Below are positions 11,232 through 22,974 of a DNA stretch of 64,000 bases, in pieces. Each line of letters starts with the position of its first letter. The stretch's first letter is position 1. Both the position numbers and the translations under genes were made by a program. Source of the stretch: Emergomyces orientalis (lineage: Eukaryota > Ascomycota > Eurotiomycetes > Onygenales > Ajellomycetaceae); assembly GCA_002110485.1 (NCBI GenBank), contig MOWL01000002.1, forward strand, positions 1,240,001-1,304,000, given 5' to 3'. The notes under the pieces were generated by a model. It made no database searches and was not told where the DNA came from. It saw only the letters and a list, made by a program, of their open reading frames with translations.

Positions 11232-11993
11232 ATGGTCTCCCAATCCACCCTCACCACCCTCTGGCCCCAAATAGCCACCTCCTACCCCCCCGGCCTCATC
11301 GAAGTCATCACCGCAATCCTCGCCCAAATCCTCGGCTTCTGGCTTCCCTGCACCCTCTACCTCCTCATCGACCTAGCCTTCCCTACCTTCTCCAACAAAC
11401 ACAAACTCCAATCCTCCCGCCGCCAACCCAGCTGGTCCGCCATAACCCACTGCTTCCAGCGCGTCTTCACCGCAAACCTCCTCTCCACCTCCCTCCACAT
11501 TGCCCTCAACTACGCCACAAGCTTCCAACACTCTCTCTTCACCATCTCCCCAACCTACCCAACCCCGCGCGAGCTCATCACCGATTTCACCTACGCCTTG
11601 CTCCTGCGCGAACTGTTCTTCTACACAGCCCACCGCGCCCTGCACCACCCCAAATTATACCCGCGCTTCCACAAGCAGCACCATAGCTTCACCGCGCCCA
11701 TGGCCTTTGCGGCGCAGTATGCGCACCCGCTCGAGCACATGCTGGCTAATGTGATGCCCATCGTCCTCCCGCTGGCCCTGCGCCGCGCGCATATTTTATC
11801 CTTCGCTCTGTTTTTGACGACGATGCTGGTGGAGACGGCGAGCGTGCATAGTGGGTATGACTTTGCGGGGGCGCGCAAGCATGATTTGCATCATGAGAAG
11901 TTTCGGGTTAATTATGGGGCGCTGGGTTTGTTGGATTGGGTGTTTGGGACGGATGTGCTGGGGTGGGATCGGAAGGTGAAGAAGGAGGGTTGA
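11232..11993 (+). CDS. Fatty acid hydroxylase / sterol desaturase superfamily protein
   Basis: Intronless, 253 residues. The di-iron histidine clusters of the ERG3/SUR2/C-4 methyl sterol oxidase superfamily are all present: HRALHH (H134, H138, H139), HKQHH (H147, H150, H151), an HPLEH element (H165, H169), H206 and HDLHH (H217, H220, H221). Hydrophobic membrane segments are visible around 21-50 and 175-200. It ends soon after the last box, as family members of 250-300 residues do. Substrate cannot be told from sequence: it could oxidise a sterol, sphingolipid or alkane-like lipid in the ER. The 5' half is very C-rich on the coding strand and the 3' half G-rich, an internal composition switch. 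It has its own promoter; neighbours give no pathway clue. Confidence 0.9.
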   Translation: MVSQSTLTTLWPQIATSYPPGLIEVITAILAQILGFWLPCTLYLLIDLAFPTFSNKHKLQSSRRQPSWSAITHCFQRVFTANLLSTSLHIALNYATSFQHSLFTISPTYPTPRELITDFTYALLLRELFFYTAHRALHHPKLYPRFHKQHHSFTAPMAFAAQYAHPLEHMLANVMPIVLPLALRRAHILSFALFLTTMLVETASVHSGYDFAGARKHDLHHEKFRVNYGALGLLDWVFGTDVLGWDRKVKKEG

Positions 11994-12729
11994 AAATTGG
12001 GTTTTTATTATTATTAATTAATTTTTATTTTGAAAGTGCGGGATGAGTTTGTTTGTGTATGGTTTTTCGTTTGCAGCTTGTATGTGGGCTTTTTGTTTGT
12101 ATATATGTGTGGTTTGGTATTCAAACTCCTAGTCCATTCGGAAGTCGGGGAGTTTTGAGAAATTTTTGGATATGTAACTAAAATACCCAGTTTTGTAGAT
12201 GCTACCACTGCGACCAGGGCCTTCTGTGGGGGATGGAGAATTTTCAAAACGCGACTGATGGATTGAATAAAGCCCTGAGGTGGTGGGAGTGTGAACGCAA
12301 GTGGATTGACTGAATTTGTCGTATTGGAAATTCAATGTAGATCGACTGGCCTGTCAAGCCATGGTGGACATGTGTTCGTGGCGATGGAGAATGTGGAGAT
12401 GAATATATACCCGTGGACCCTAGTCAGCATCCCGCTTTGAATATGTACACATCATAAACGCCGGAAATGGAGAAATATCATTATACCTAGATATTGGAGA
12501 TATATACCTGCCTCCAGCAAGGGACCAAAAATAAAGAAAACCCCAATTTCGCGCCAGACATATGAAGAGGTAATCAACTCAGGAGAATGACACACTTTCC
12601 CACGTGTAAGCCATGGATATATATATATATATGCGTGTATATAGGTACGTAAGCCAAAATCAACAGATACCCTTACATCCTGTGACATTGGTTTTGAATC
12701 CAAATAGTACGACACGCCCACATTGCAAT
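11994..12729. other. Convergent spacer
   Basis: Between the hydroxylase-family stop and the 3' end of the DUF7730-like gene. Contains T-rich sequence right after the stop and an (AT)n run at 12617-12632. Open frames are AT-rich and unconvincing. Confidence 0.55.
12617..12632. repeat. (AT)8 microsatellite
   Basis: Uninterrupted AT dinucleotide run in non-coding sequence. Confidence 0.85.
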
Positions 12730-14016
12730 TCATATTTCATTCGGGCCAGGTTCCGCAGGACACGAAATCCAATATTGCACCCCAGGTCTCAACCCCTCAA
12801 GCCGTCTCCGACAGCACTTCCCGCCCCGCAGTTCATTGCACAGGACCTCCTCCTCCCTGCCGGCATCGCCGCCAATGGCACCAGCTTTATTACCACCACA
12901 CAACATTTCAAAGCACAACGCCGGAATCACAAACTCCAACTCCTCCAGCGTCGAAGCCATGAGCCTAACCAGATTGTCCATGGGCGCTAGCCAGAGCTCC
13001 TCCCAACTCAGACCGTACGTATCATCTGATTTCTGTGGTAGTTCTTTCATGTGGAGTCTGATGACTTTCATGGGGTGGAGACAGGAAAACGGTGCCAGAA
13101 GCTTTTGATATTGTTCTCGTGACATGGAGGCGTTTGGGAGATAGGAGTAACGATTTGATATGTTTAGCTCGATGGAGGTGATGCATGTGAAGCGCTTTTG
13201 TAAGGGTCTGTATACAAGGAGGGCGGGTTGGGCGTCTCTGCTGAAATTGAAGGTGTTTCTGGCGTATAGGATGGGAATGCATTCGGAATATCTGTGGGGA
13301 GGGAAGAGTAGGTTAAACACGTGCAACCGGTCAGTATCTTCGCATTTCCATTTGGATGCGGCGATTGTTTGGGGAGGGGAGTGAGTAACTCACATTCTTC
13401 GACAAGTTCTTAAAATCTCTAAACATAGACTATCCTCTGATCTATGGCCACACCGACAGTCCACTGTAGTGTTGTCATTGTAACCGCTGAAAACTGTATC
13501 CCAGAATTTCCGTTCCCATTTTACACCAGTCTGCTGGCAGGCTTTGAGCACTCTGAACCCATGGTAGTCTAATGAATGGGTTTGTTTAATTTTAGATTAG
13601 CACCGCTAGAAAACGATGCCGTCTACAAAGAGGGCGGTAGAGGGGGAAAAAAAATCATAAAGCTGTCTGTGCCTTGGGAAATCCGGTATTCGGGCTGTGC
13701 AGAAATCGGACCATAGAAGTAACGTACCAAGCATATTCACATGTAGCACTCGATTGCCCAACAAAGCTTCGAATATCAAGAAGCGGATTTCAGGAGGGAG
13801 CTCCGTATACAGGGTACAGCGAGATTGCGGATCTGTGTGTGCCCACGGATCAGAGAAGGGCGATTCAACCCAGTCCGGAAGCGGATGCGTGATGCCGCGG
13901 CGTCGACATGTGGGGAGACGGGGCCGTAGTGGTGGTGACTTGTCGGACCGATTGTGGCAGTAGACAGGGAAATTCAGTGGAGCATCAGGCGGGAATGTGT
14001 AATAAGGGTTCGGCAT
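12730..14016 (-). CDS. DUF7730-like (F-box-like N-terminus) fungal protein
   Basis: Three exons: 14016-13728, 13568-13394 and 13291-12730, 341 residues. Exon 1 ends after the motif LPPEIRFLIFEALLGNRVLH, the F-box-like opening of a large fungal family. Exon 2, seen only after splicing, gives ACQQTGVKWERKFWDTVF and a Cys-rich DCRCGH patch. The exon 2-3 join creates LRTCRRIYSECIPILYARN, the family's most conserved element (Cys-Arg...Ile-Tyr...Pro-Ile-Leu-Tyr). Intron 2 (13393-13292, GTGAGT...CACAG) is solid. Intron 1 (13727-13569, GTACGT...TTAG) is the best-phased choice, but a nearby GTTACT donor paired with a TTCAG acceptor is possible. The family is numerous in Pezizomycotina and without known biochemical role. 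The C-terminal 60 residues are unrelated to anything I know. Confidence 0.75.
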
Positions 14017-15077
14017 TGTGGAGGTTTAAGGTTTCGTCGCCGGGCTTTCCGCAGCAAGGGGTCAAAGGGTGCCGGACTGGAGCTGGCTCTGGTGATTGTT
14101 GGGGGCCGTCGAAGGTTCCGCAAAGAGAAAAATGACTGCGATTGGTATTTCGGCGCGATATCAGTTAAGCACTGATATGGAGCGCTGATCAGCAACACAG
14201 CATCACAAGCTTTTGGCGATGGGTAGAGCGGTGTGGATTGCCGTGAAGATGGATTGAATTGACATCCTGGTGTGGGGATGTGTTGATATAAATAGCGACC
14301 AAAATCAGGCTAAAAAAAGGGGGCTAGCTAGAGCGATCCGTTACATAATCCTCATGCACTGACAAAAATAAAATTTCTCCGGACCCAGATTTAGGAGGCA
14401 GAGGATAATAAAAAAAAGTGCCTTGAAAGAATCGCAAAGTTTGATAGGATATAAACCAAAAAATATATAAATTCAATGTAAATATGTAGTAAACGACGGA
14501 ATGCAGAAACGCCACTTAAGAAGCCGAATGTATAAACCAAAACCACCATATGTACCAGATCTGTTGACATGTAGGGGTGTAGTGTACCAAATCCCCAAAA
14601 AACCCCAACTCAAAACTCCATGTTTTATTTAAAATGATTATTGTCAAAATTCCCAGTAAATGAAGTCATAGGAGCAGTAAGGAAAAGTTTATGCATAGGG
14701 AGAAAATCCGTGGGTTTGCTGGGTAGACGGAAGGCGGAAAGAAGCCCAAAGGGCGAGGATGGGAGAGTGCCATCTTATGGGGAGTTCGGAGATGGAAACT
14801 GTCCACGACCATCGAGGTAACGCGACGATAACAAGTAAGAAGGAAGTTGAACTCCACAGCAGTTATAAAAATATTTAATACAAAGTTGGGGGAGAAAAGG
14901 GGGTGAAGGAGTCGTTAGAAATCTTTTTAGTCATGCAATAGTGAAATATATAATAGTTGCCGTTATAGTTAAAGCCCAGGGAGAATGAGGAAAAGAGGAA
15001 AGGGGAGGATAGAGAATATTGATATTAAGGATGCGAGAGAGACAAACCAAGGTAGTGTTTGGCAAGTCATGTTTTTC
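14017..15077. other. Intergenic spacer
   Basis: Promoter side of the DUF7730-like gene and 3' side of the membrane protein gene. Short open frames at 14324-14515 and 14666-14857 on the minus strand are not supported by any family feature. Nothing else seen. Confidence 0.55.
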
Positions 15078-16349
15078 TCAGGAATGGGGTGGTAGTGGGG
15101 ACACTGGGGTGACGGAGACACTATTTCCTGGGGTTGCGATTTCCACTTCGATGCTAGGAACACATGCAATAGGAGGAAGTTGGGGACCTTGGCCTCTTTC
15201 AAGAGTCGGACTCTGATATGCTGGCGCATCTCCCCAGTCCAACTGGTCGTATTGTGGCGGCTGGGGGATGTTCGAGTCGCCAATATCTGTCTCAGCTGGT
15301 GTGGTGGATCCTCTAGGGGTATCGTGGTCCGATTCGTTTGTTACGTTCGAAAAGAGGGAAGAGCCTGATGTTGCCCGCTGACGTGCTCCGGATAAGCTGG
15401 ATAGCGAGGAATTGCCATTGGTTCCCATACTCGACGCACCGTCGAGGAGCGGTCGAGAATCCGACTCTTGGGAACCAGCACGTAGTCGGGTGCCATCGTG
15501 TCGAACATGGCCCACTTCCGCATACGTAACACTTGCTACCCGCTTATCCCTACCACGAGATTGATGTTCAGCGATCAGCGCCGCAGCGCTGAGATTAGTA
15601 TTGCTGCCGCTATTCCCACTCTGGCTGTCGTTTCGGCTTCGCGCTCGACTTTCGCGCCGTAGCTCTTCTAATCGAGCCCAATCACCACGTTCCCGAGCCT
15701 CTCTCCGTTCTTGCCTTCGTCGCTCCCGGTCTGCGATTTCCTGTCTTCTTGCCAGTCGAATTTGATACAGTGATTCCATCTGCTCTTCCCTCCGCGCCTC
15801 TTCCTCGTCAACTGATTCAGGAAACTCGACGACAACGTCCATATCAGCGCGCTCGCCCTCCCTCCCAATGATTTGTTCGGTTGGTTTCGGAATCGGAGAG
15901 TATGTGGGCAACGTCATCACTGATCGAACAGAGGTGCTACGATCGACACCGTTGTCGGCGGCTCCGTTGTAAGCTGTATTTTGTGATCGGTCGGCCCGCG
16001 TCGGTGGGATAGCATTTGGAACCTGACCATATGCTGTCTTTGGCAACCAATTCCTCCATTTGTTCTTTAGATATTTTGTAGGAATGAATATGGGTTCTGC
16101 ATTTCGGTAACGGAGGGTCCGAAGGAAATAGTAGAGGCAGAGCGAGAGGATTATAACAGCGAGGAGGGCGATGGCAACCTGAGGGGAGATTGTTAGCTGA
16201 ATGGGCAACAACACCAACAAATCATGCTTGATCAAAGAAGCCGAATTAAACCTTACAATAATAGGGATCTTTGTAGAGGGGTTATCCTTTGGGTTATTAC
16301 CCCGTCTTTCGAAAGGGTGGCTCTGGCGGTGCAGCTGAGGGAGAAACAT
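15078..16349 (-). CDS. Single-pass membrane protein with charged cytoplasmic coiled coil
   Basis: Exons 16349-16257 and 16178-15078, 397 residues. The start is MFLPQLHRQSHPFERR; the open frame extends 12 codons further upstream without an ATG that looks better. Intron 16256-16179 (GTAAGG...CTAAC...CTCAG, 78 nt) is a multiple of three with no stop, so a naive open frame reads through it. Removing it fuses STKIPII to VAIALLAVIILSLCLYYFL, one uninterrupted transmembrane helix at about residues 28-50. The rest is hydrophilic: an acidic then Arg/Glu-rich helix (EEEARREEQMESLYQIRLAR and following) at roughly 170-230, then Ser/Thr/Pro-rich tail. Topology and short lumenal N-terminus suggest a fungal-specific endomembrane or plasma-membrane protein of unknown function. 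Confidence 0.8.
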   Translation of the reverse strand: MFLPQLHRQSHPFERRGNNPKDNPSTKIPIIVRFNSASLIKHDLLVLLPIQLTISPQVAIALLAVIILSLCLYYFLRTLRYRNAEPIFIPTKYLKNKWRNWLPKTAYGQVPNAIPPTRADRSQNTAYNGAADNGVDRSTSVRSVMTLPTYSPIPKPTEQIIGREGERADMDVVVEFPESVDEEEARREEQMESLYQIRLARRQEIADRERRRQERREARERGDWARLEELRRESRARSRNDSQSGNSGSNTNLSAAALIAEHQSRGRDKRVASVTYAEVGHVRHDGTRLRAGSQESDSRPLLDGASSMGTNGNSSLSSLSGARQRATSGSSLFSNVTNESDHDTPRGSTTPAETDIGDSNIPQPPQYDQLDWGDAPAYQSPTLERGQGPQLPPIACVPSIEVEIATPGNSVSVTPVSPLPPHS

Positions 16350-18494
16350 GGTGGTAATTTTCTGGCGAACCCGGGTTAAACGCAAGTATAGATTTTATCT
16401 CTTCACAGCCAGAACATGGCACCAGGAAGAACGAAAGTAAAAGCAGGAATGAGAAAGGGAAGGACAAGAGAAGAACGAAGTTGTTCCCAGGACGATGAAA
16501 ACTTCTCAATAAAGAGCTTATTTCTGGTCAGCCGGATCTGCTGTGAGGAAGTGTGTCTAGCGGGCTGGTGGCTGAGGCTGACTGAACAGGTGGATTTGAG
16601 CCGCGGAACAAGGCAGTGGTTTCATCCGTAAAACGGGAGTACTACGTAAGGGGCAGCAGATAGTTTAAAAAACGAGAGACGATAGATGAGCGAACGATGG
16701 AAAATGGTAACTAGGGATGGTGAAACACAAAATGATTGTTGCAGTTGGCGAAGACAAGACAGACAGCGAACAGTTCGTTGGCAGTTAAGCTAACTCCCCT
16801 AACTTTCTACCTTGATGCGCCAACTTCTGGCAGGCCTTGAACCCGCGCCAGAACTCGGCACCAGATAGTTGGTTTTATTGAGCCTAAATACATGCAAGAC
16901 CCTGCCAGACAGCCTTGTCGGTTTCTAAAAAGCGGGTTGTCAACATTGTCAACAGCGTCAAAAGTCTGTCAGCCTCAGCTTATCGCCGAGCCTAGCCCCA
17001 GCTAAGTATCCAAGGGTAACCATTGCCAACCCGACATACCTCGTGAACTAACTAACAAACACCTGAGATAATAATAAATACCGAAGGTGCCTAGGTAAGG
17101 GGGTGCATTTTTAATAGAGTCAGATCCCACCACTATGTTGTGCTGCCCTCTGTCCATCGTCCTTGATTCTTCATGCCATCCAACACCCTGTTATGTATGC
17201 ATTCATACAAGCACTCTGCAGTTCCATTGCTGGCTTGGTTGTTTCAACATCCATGAATACCTTTGTCCTGAAATGCTTCTCGGCCCTGTGCGGTGCGGTG
17301 ACGAGTCCAAATGCTCAGCATAACTAATTAATTAATTACCTTACCTAATTTATCTTACCTGATATCGCCGTTTACATTCCCAGACATACATACCGTGTTC
17401 CAATTTGCCTGCTTGGCGATCCGATCTATTATTTTATTTCTTTTAAAAATTCTTGAAATTAATCATTCAAACTCGTTGTTGTTGGTGTTGGTTGGTTTTT
17501 TTATTGTTGCCCTATCCCGCTTCATGGGGGCATGTAATTAATATGGTTACCTGTACCATGTTTCACGGCTAAACCCAATGGCCCGATAGTGGATATCGGA
17601 TATCCAGATATGGCGAACACTGAGAAATTGAGGGAAAAAAGAAAAAAGAGATATATGTGTATGTGCCTGCATGCATGCACGCATATAATGCAGTGCAGAT
17701 TTGCCGCCGTTTCTGTGCAGGAGATTGAATCGAGGAGGGGAACGACCGGGCAGTTGTTTGACGGATGCAGAGAGTAGATAACCATGAAATATAATATAAT
17801 ACAATATTTTGAAGATGCTCCCGATTCCCCTAGCTGTAGCCGCCTGTATATAACTACTTCGTAACCCTTCATTTATTAATTATACTACGTCACACGCTGA
17901 CCGGGATGAAATAGGTTGTATCACGATCGTAACAGCGTTTTTGGCTGCTGTGCATTGGGGTTTATGAAACTGATATATAGTCGATTTATGTTGATGTAGG
18001 TACCCGATACGGAGTTTCAAGACCAACAAAAAAGCCTCCATAGAAAGTTATAGCTAGGTCGTTTCTTTTTTGGTTTCAGCTCCTAAATTATGTCCGTTCT
18101 TCGGAATAGGGCTGGGTTTCTCCGCCAGTGAATGTGGGGACAAAAATGATGAGCGCTTAAGGGACAGCGCTTAGTTCGACTTTTTGCATTGGGCGAGAAT
18201 TTATTATCTTTTTATATGTAAGGCAGAGTTAAGAAAGGAGAGGTAATTTTGTGTTGCTTGGGATGTTGTAGTTACTACTCAATCCTGTAGCCACATAATT
18301 TGGCAACAGAGGGAACAAGAAAATAAAAGGGGGGGCAAGAGGGAAGGGTGGTTATTCGTTGATAAGTACTACACTACTCCGTACGTCTGTATGAAATATC
18401 ATAATAGGGGGGCCCGCACGATTCGTAAACAATAGCAGACATCGCAAAAAATAAAATAAAAAGCAGCAATAAATCAACTGCTCTGAAAATCGCT
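16350..18494. other. Intergenic spacer, promoter of the membrane protein and 3' flank of the ABC transporter
   Basis: About 2.1 kb. Contains TAAT repeats and TTACCTTACCTAA-type sequence around 17324-17350. The longest frame (minus, 17872-17522) is AT-rich and has no family signature. No gene supported. Confidence 0.55.
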
Positions 18495-21400
18495 CTACCT
18501 CCCTTCTGGAGTAATCAACTTCCTTAACTCCCCCCCTTTCTTCGCCATTAGCTCCAAATAGGGGCCTTCCTCAACAACACAACCCTTATCCACCACGACA
18601 ATATTATCTGCAATCTCCATCATCTCCACCGCATGCGTGATAATAATGACAGCCAGCCGCTGTTCGCCATTCTCCATTAGCAGCGCCTTAACCGTGCGAC
18701 GAATCTGATCGGCGCTCTGTGCGTCAAGATTCGAAGTGGCCTCGTCGAGAATGAGGATACGCGGCTTCCGAACGAGGGCACGCGCGATTACAACACGCTG
18801 CGCCTGGCCGCCGGACATGGACAAACCGCCATCACCAATCATGGTGTCGTAGCCTTCTGGGAGGGAGGTGATGAATTCGTCGATCCCGGCCGCTTGGGCG
18901 GCGGAACGGATGTTTTGTATCGTGCTGAGTGGGGATGAAGGGTCAAGGCCGTAGCTTATGTTTGCTCGGATTGAGGAGGGGAAGAGGGTTGGTTGTTGGG
19001 GTACGATGGAAAGGAGGGAGCGGAGGGTTGGGGTGTGGATTCTTTGGATGTCATCACCCCCAAGGGATACTGTGCTGGAGGGACTGCGTTGATATGATGT
19101 TATTGGGTATAACGCGGTGAGAAGGGAGGCGATGGTCGACTTCCCAGAGCCGGAGGGACCGACGATTGCAGTACAGGAATTTTCGGGGATTGTTAAGTTT
19201 AGGTTTCGAAGGACTTTTTTCTTGGGGCGGGATGGGTAGCTGAAATTCACGTTCGTGAATTTTAGAGGTGTTGGGTGGGATATTTTCAATTTGCCCTCAT
19301 TCTCATGCGAGCAGTCTTTTGGGAGCGTTGCTAAGCGCAATACCCTGGATGCAGTGTCTCGAGAAGAGCTGATTTGGGGGACTGAAAACCGGAGTTAGTA
19401 TAATTACTGCTAGCAAAATAAATGGTGGGGCTGGCATACCAAACTCCAATGCAGCATTGACGTTCGACAGGCTGAAGAGAAGGATTGAAAAGACTGTCAG
19501 GATGTCCTTTGCCGAATATTCTAGCGAAGATGCAAGAACTGCCCCGTAATAGAACACCAATGCTGTGTCTCCCATGTTAGTCTAGAAAGAAAAAAAAGAA
19601 AAGGGTGCAAGGCGGCCTTTTAGGACGTACTGTAAACAAAAATTATCGAGGAGTTGGATAGCCCGAAGAAAAAGCCTGAATAGCAGGCCTTTTTGAAGCC
19701 CAGTGTAAGCGCCTTCATATTAACTCCATCCAGCTTCCTGTGGAAGTGCGACTCGAGCGTTAATGCGCGGACGGTTTTAAGATCGAGGAACGTTTCCGAG
19801 AATATGTCTCCAACCATCTCGCTAGCATCGTTGCACTTTTTCTCCCAACTGCTGCTCACACGATCGAAGGCCCTCGTGATGGAATAGACAATCGGAGCAC
19901 AGGCAAGCCCGACCAAGGTTAACTTCCAGCATATTGCAATTCCCCAAACGATACACATAATCATTATCACAGTCGCAACCAAAAGGAATCCTGAAAATCG
20001 CCCGACCAAGTTTCTCATTTCCTCTGCATTTCGATCCAAACATATCGTTAAATTAGATATTTTATTTTCGTCCTTCTCGAACCATTCCTTGGGTTGAGAT
20101 AGGATACGTTTCACTGCTTCATTACGGAGGCTGTTAACCCAAGCTTGTCCGCAGTATTCAAGAAGAAAATGCATCATGAATGAGGCAGCTCCATTGGCGA
20201 TGGAGATGCCAAAGATTGCAATGGACCATTGAAGAGCCATGCACGCGCGATCCCTGGGGAGGAAGAATACGCCAAGAAGCTGAGCGAATGCAAAAGCGAA
20301 AGTTGGAGTGGCAGCGGCATGGACAAGTGCAGCTATAAACCCGCCTATAAGGAAGACCCTGCAGTGTGAGTTTAAACTTGGGAAAACAGTGCGCAGAATT
20401 TGCCAAACGGAAAATTGGGTTGGTTTTTTATTCTCATTGGAATGCTCGCGACTTGGATGATGGGGCGATATATCATCTTGAAACACGAAACCCTTGGAAA
20501 ACGAGTCCGAAGAACAAGTTAACGATGGTACAAGTCTCAAGTCGGGTTTGGTTTCTCTTTCGCGAGATACATCGTCTAGTTCAATAACTTCAATAGGTGG
20601 TGTTTTCTGGTTATACGAAAGAACTTGGCGATAATCATCGCTCGATGAGGTTAGCGGTTGGGCTGCCTTCTCCGTGTGGATCATGGACTGGAACGATAGA
20701 GTGTGATGAAAAGTTGGAGAAATAGGAGACAATGAGAAGGTCTGAAAAGTTCGATTTAGCTCTTGATATGGAGTAGGGGGAAGTGGTTTGGCGGTCGTTC
20801 CGAATTTTTTTCTCCTAGATCTCCCCTGAATCGCGTGTCCCACACAATGATAATGTTGTCCATTCTCTAAACCAAACACTTCTGCGAGGGCTGAACCATA
20901 GGTTCCCTTCGCTTGTTGCTCCAACGCTTGTTTATACCCTTTGCGAACAATTTGACCCTGATGCAACACATACATGAAGTCTTGATCGTTAATCTGGGAC
21001 ATATCATGTGTGATGATAATAGTTGTTTTACCCTTTCGCCAGGTCCGAATGGCATCCATCACAGTAGATCGGCTAGTGAAGTCCAGCGCGCTTGTAGATT
21101 CGTCGAGAATCAAAATAGGGGTATCTCGCAGTCGTGCGCGAGCAATCGCAACTCTTTGGCGTTGTCCACCGCTGAATGCGCTCCCACCGGTTCCTACCAT
21201 TGTGTCCAGGCCATCTGGTAGATTCCGAACCGTCTCATCGAGGGAGGCAAAGCGGAGACAAGCTAGTATTTGGTTCCCAGTGATATTCTGGTAGTCTCTC
21301 GAACCGAAGGCGATGTTTTTGAACACTGTTTCGTTAAAGAGAAAGCTCTGCTGTTGTACTAGGGTGATGTTATTCCGGATCCAGTCGATATTCAAATTTT

Positions 21401-22825
21401 TGATTGGGGTGCCGTCAATAAAAATATCCCCGCTTATGGGAGCGTAGAATCGCATGAGGAGATTAGAAAGCGTGCTTTTCCCTGAGCCACTTCCCCCAAC
21501 AACATACGTCGCATCGCCCGCTGGGAAAAAGAACGATGAATCCTTTAAGACGTAGCAATCTGGGCGAGATGGATATGCAAAAGTAACCTAGAAATATCGC
21601 GGAGGATTAACTTCTTTCTTTAGGAATAAAAGTAGGAGCTTGATTTCAATCCCTCACGTTCTTGATTCGTATATCTCCTTCACAAAACTGAGGCGATACT
21701 GTCTGGGACCCATCGTCCGCTATGTTGTGACGGTTTATATTTTCCACGAGCTGTTGCAACGTTGAACCTGAGGCACGTCCCTTTTCAAGTACAATAATGT
21801 GGGGTAAAATATCTTCGATAGCCTGGGTAGATTGAAGGCATGCCCAGAAGGCTGTAACGACGTCTTCGGGAGCCAGCTCGCCTGCTTCAACAAGGAAGAT
21901 TCCGTACCAAAAACCTTGAACGAACATTCCAAATATCATTAACCTTATGCAGCTAATTTGGAGTGCTTGGCCGAGTGCTTCATTTCTGTACCAGCGTGCG
22001 GCGGACAAAATGGCTGCAGAGTATTGTCGCGCTTCGAAACTTTGGCCATTAAAATACTTAACTGCATCGATGTAGGAGAAACAGTTGCTGGCCAATTTTG
22101 ATGTGCGTGTCAACTCAGCCTCGTAGGCTTGTATGCTCGGTTGAATTTTCCTCGAAATCACTGCGACTATTGCCGCACAGATAGGTATGGAGGCCAGCGA
22201 AACAAGCGTCAACTTCCAAGAGGTATAAAGGGCCAAAATTAGTGCCGCCACAAACGTAACTACTCTTTGTAAAACGCAACCTAGGGGCTGGGATGTCGCC
22301 AATTGAATATCTCGGATCTGCCTAACCTGCATATGAGCAGGTTGTATGCAGTGAAGGTCAGTATATCTGCACTTACGTTTGGAGACGCGGCAAAAGAGCT
22401 GAAATGCCGTCCTGCTTCATCTCAAACCAAGATATATCCTTCTTGAGCAAATTGATGAAGGATTTCTCTCGCGCGTTTTTGGCTTGGAGCTCGCCGAAAG
22501 CCATCCAGAAGGCGAAATGACCGGTTTGAAGCAGCCAAATGATAATTCCGAGAGCCAACAAATACACAGATTGAGCGGATATGGCGTGTATCAGTTGTCC
22601 TGAGGTTAAGGAGCCCTCGCCGAATCTTGAAAAAGCACCGAATATCTTCCCAAGCAGCACAGCCAACATGGGAACAAGAACACCGGCCCCTATAGTAAAG
22701 AGCGAACCGAAAATAAGAGAAATGACATGTTTCCTTGAAGTGAAATGAAATAATGAAACCCATTTTGCTTTTGGTGTGGGCGTGTCTGTTAACGCAACAT
22801 TGGGGGAGCTCTCAGCATGCTCCAT
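18495..22825 (-). CDS. Full-length ABC (MDR-type, Ste6-like) transporter
   Basis: Five exons: 22825-22377, 22321-21658, 21587-19631, 19562-19440 and 19381-18495, total 1359 residues. The layout is TMD1-NBD1-linker-TMD2-NBD2. The exon 1-2 join gives RLQTQIRDIQLATSQPLG, a hallmark of this subfamily. NBD1: Walker A GGSGSGKST near residue 402, signature FSGGQRQR near 510, Walker B LILDESTSALD. NBD2: Walker A GPSGSGKST near 1139, signature MSGGQAQR near 1254, Walker B LILDEATSNLD. All catalytic residues look intact, and both halves have about six hydrophobic spans. In yeast Ste6 exports the farnesylated a-factor pheromone; fungal relatives are described as pheromone exporters or drug pumps. Substrate here is inferred only from subfamily resemblance. 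Intron 3 acceptor (19563, GACACAG) is slightly uncertain, since an earlier CTAG acceptor does not keep frame. Confidence 0.88.
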
Positions 22826-22962
22826 GCTGATCTAAGATTTGGTGAGCGTGTCCAACGGGAGAAGTTGGAGCGTAAAGAGACTGGGAGACACGGGAAGGGC
22901 ATTATGAGTAGCTTTGCTGTTATTCCCGGACACAAAAGAAAAAGAAGACAAGGACATAGCCC

Positions 22963-22974
22963 GGGGGGGGGGGG
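22963..22974. repeat. G12 homopolymer
   Basis: Run of twelve G residues about 140 bp upstream of the ABC transporter start; could form quadruplex-like structure or be a length-variable site. Confidence 0.75.

Noticed and set aside
17522..17872. 116-codon minus-strand frame in the spacer before the ABC gene
   Set aside because: AT-rich, no homology, and an overlapping alternative frame of similar length exists.
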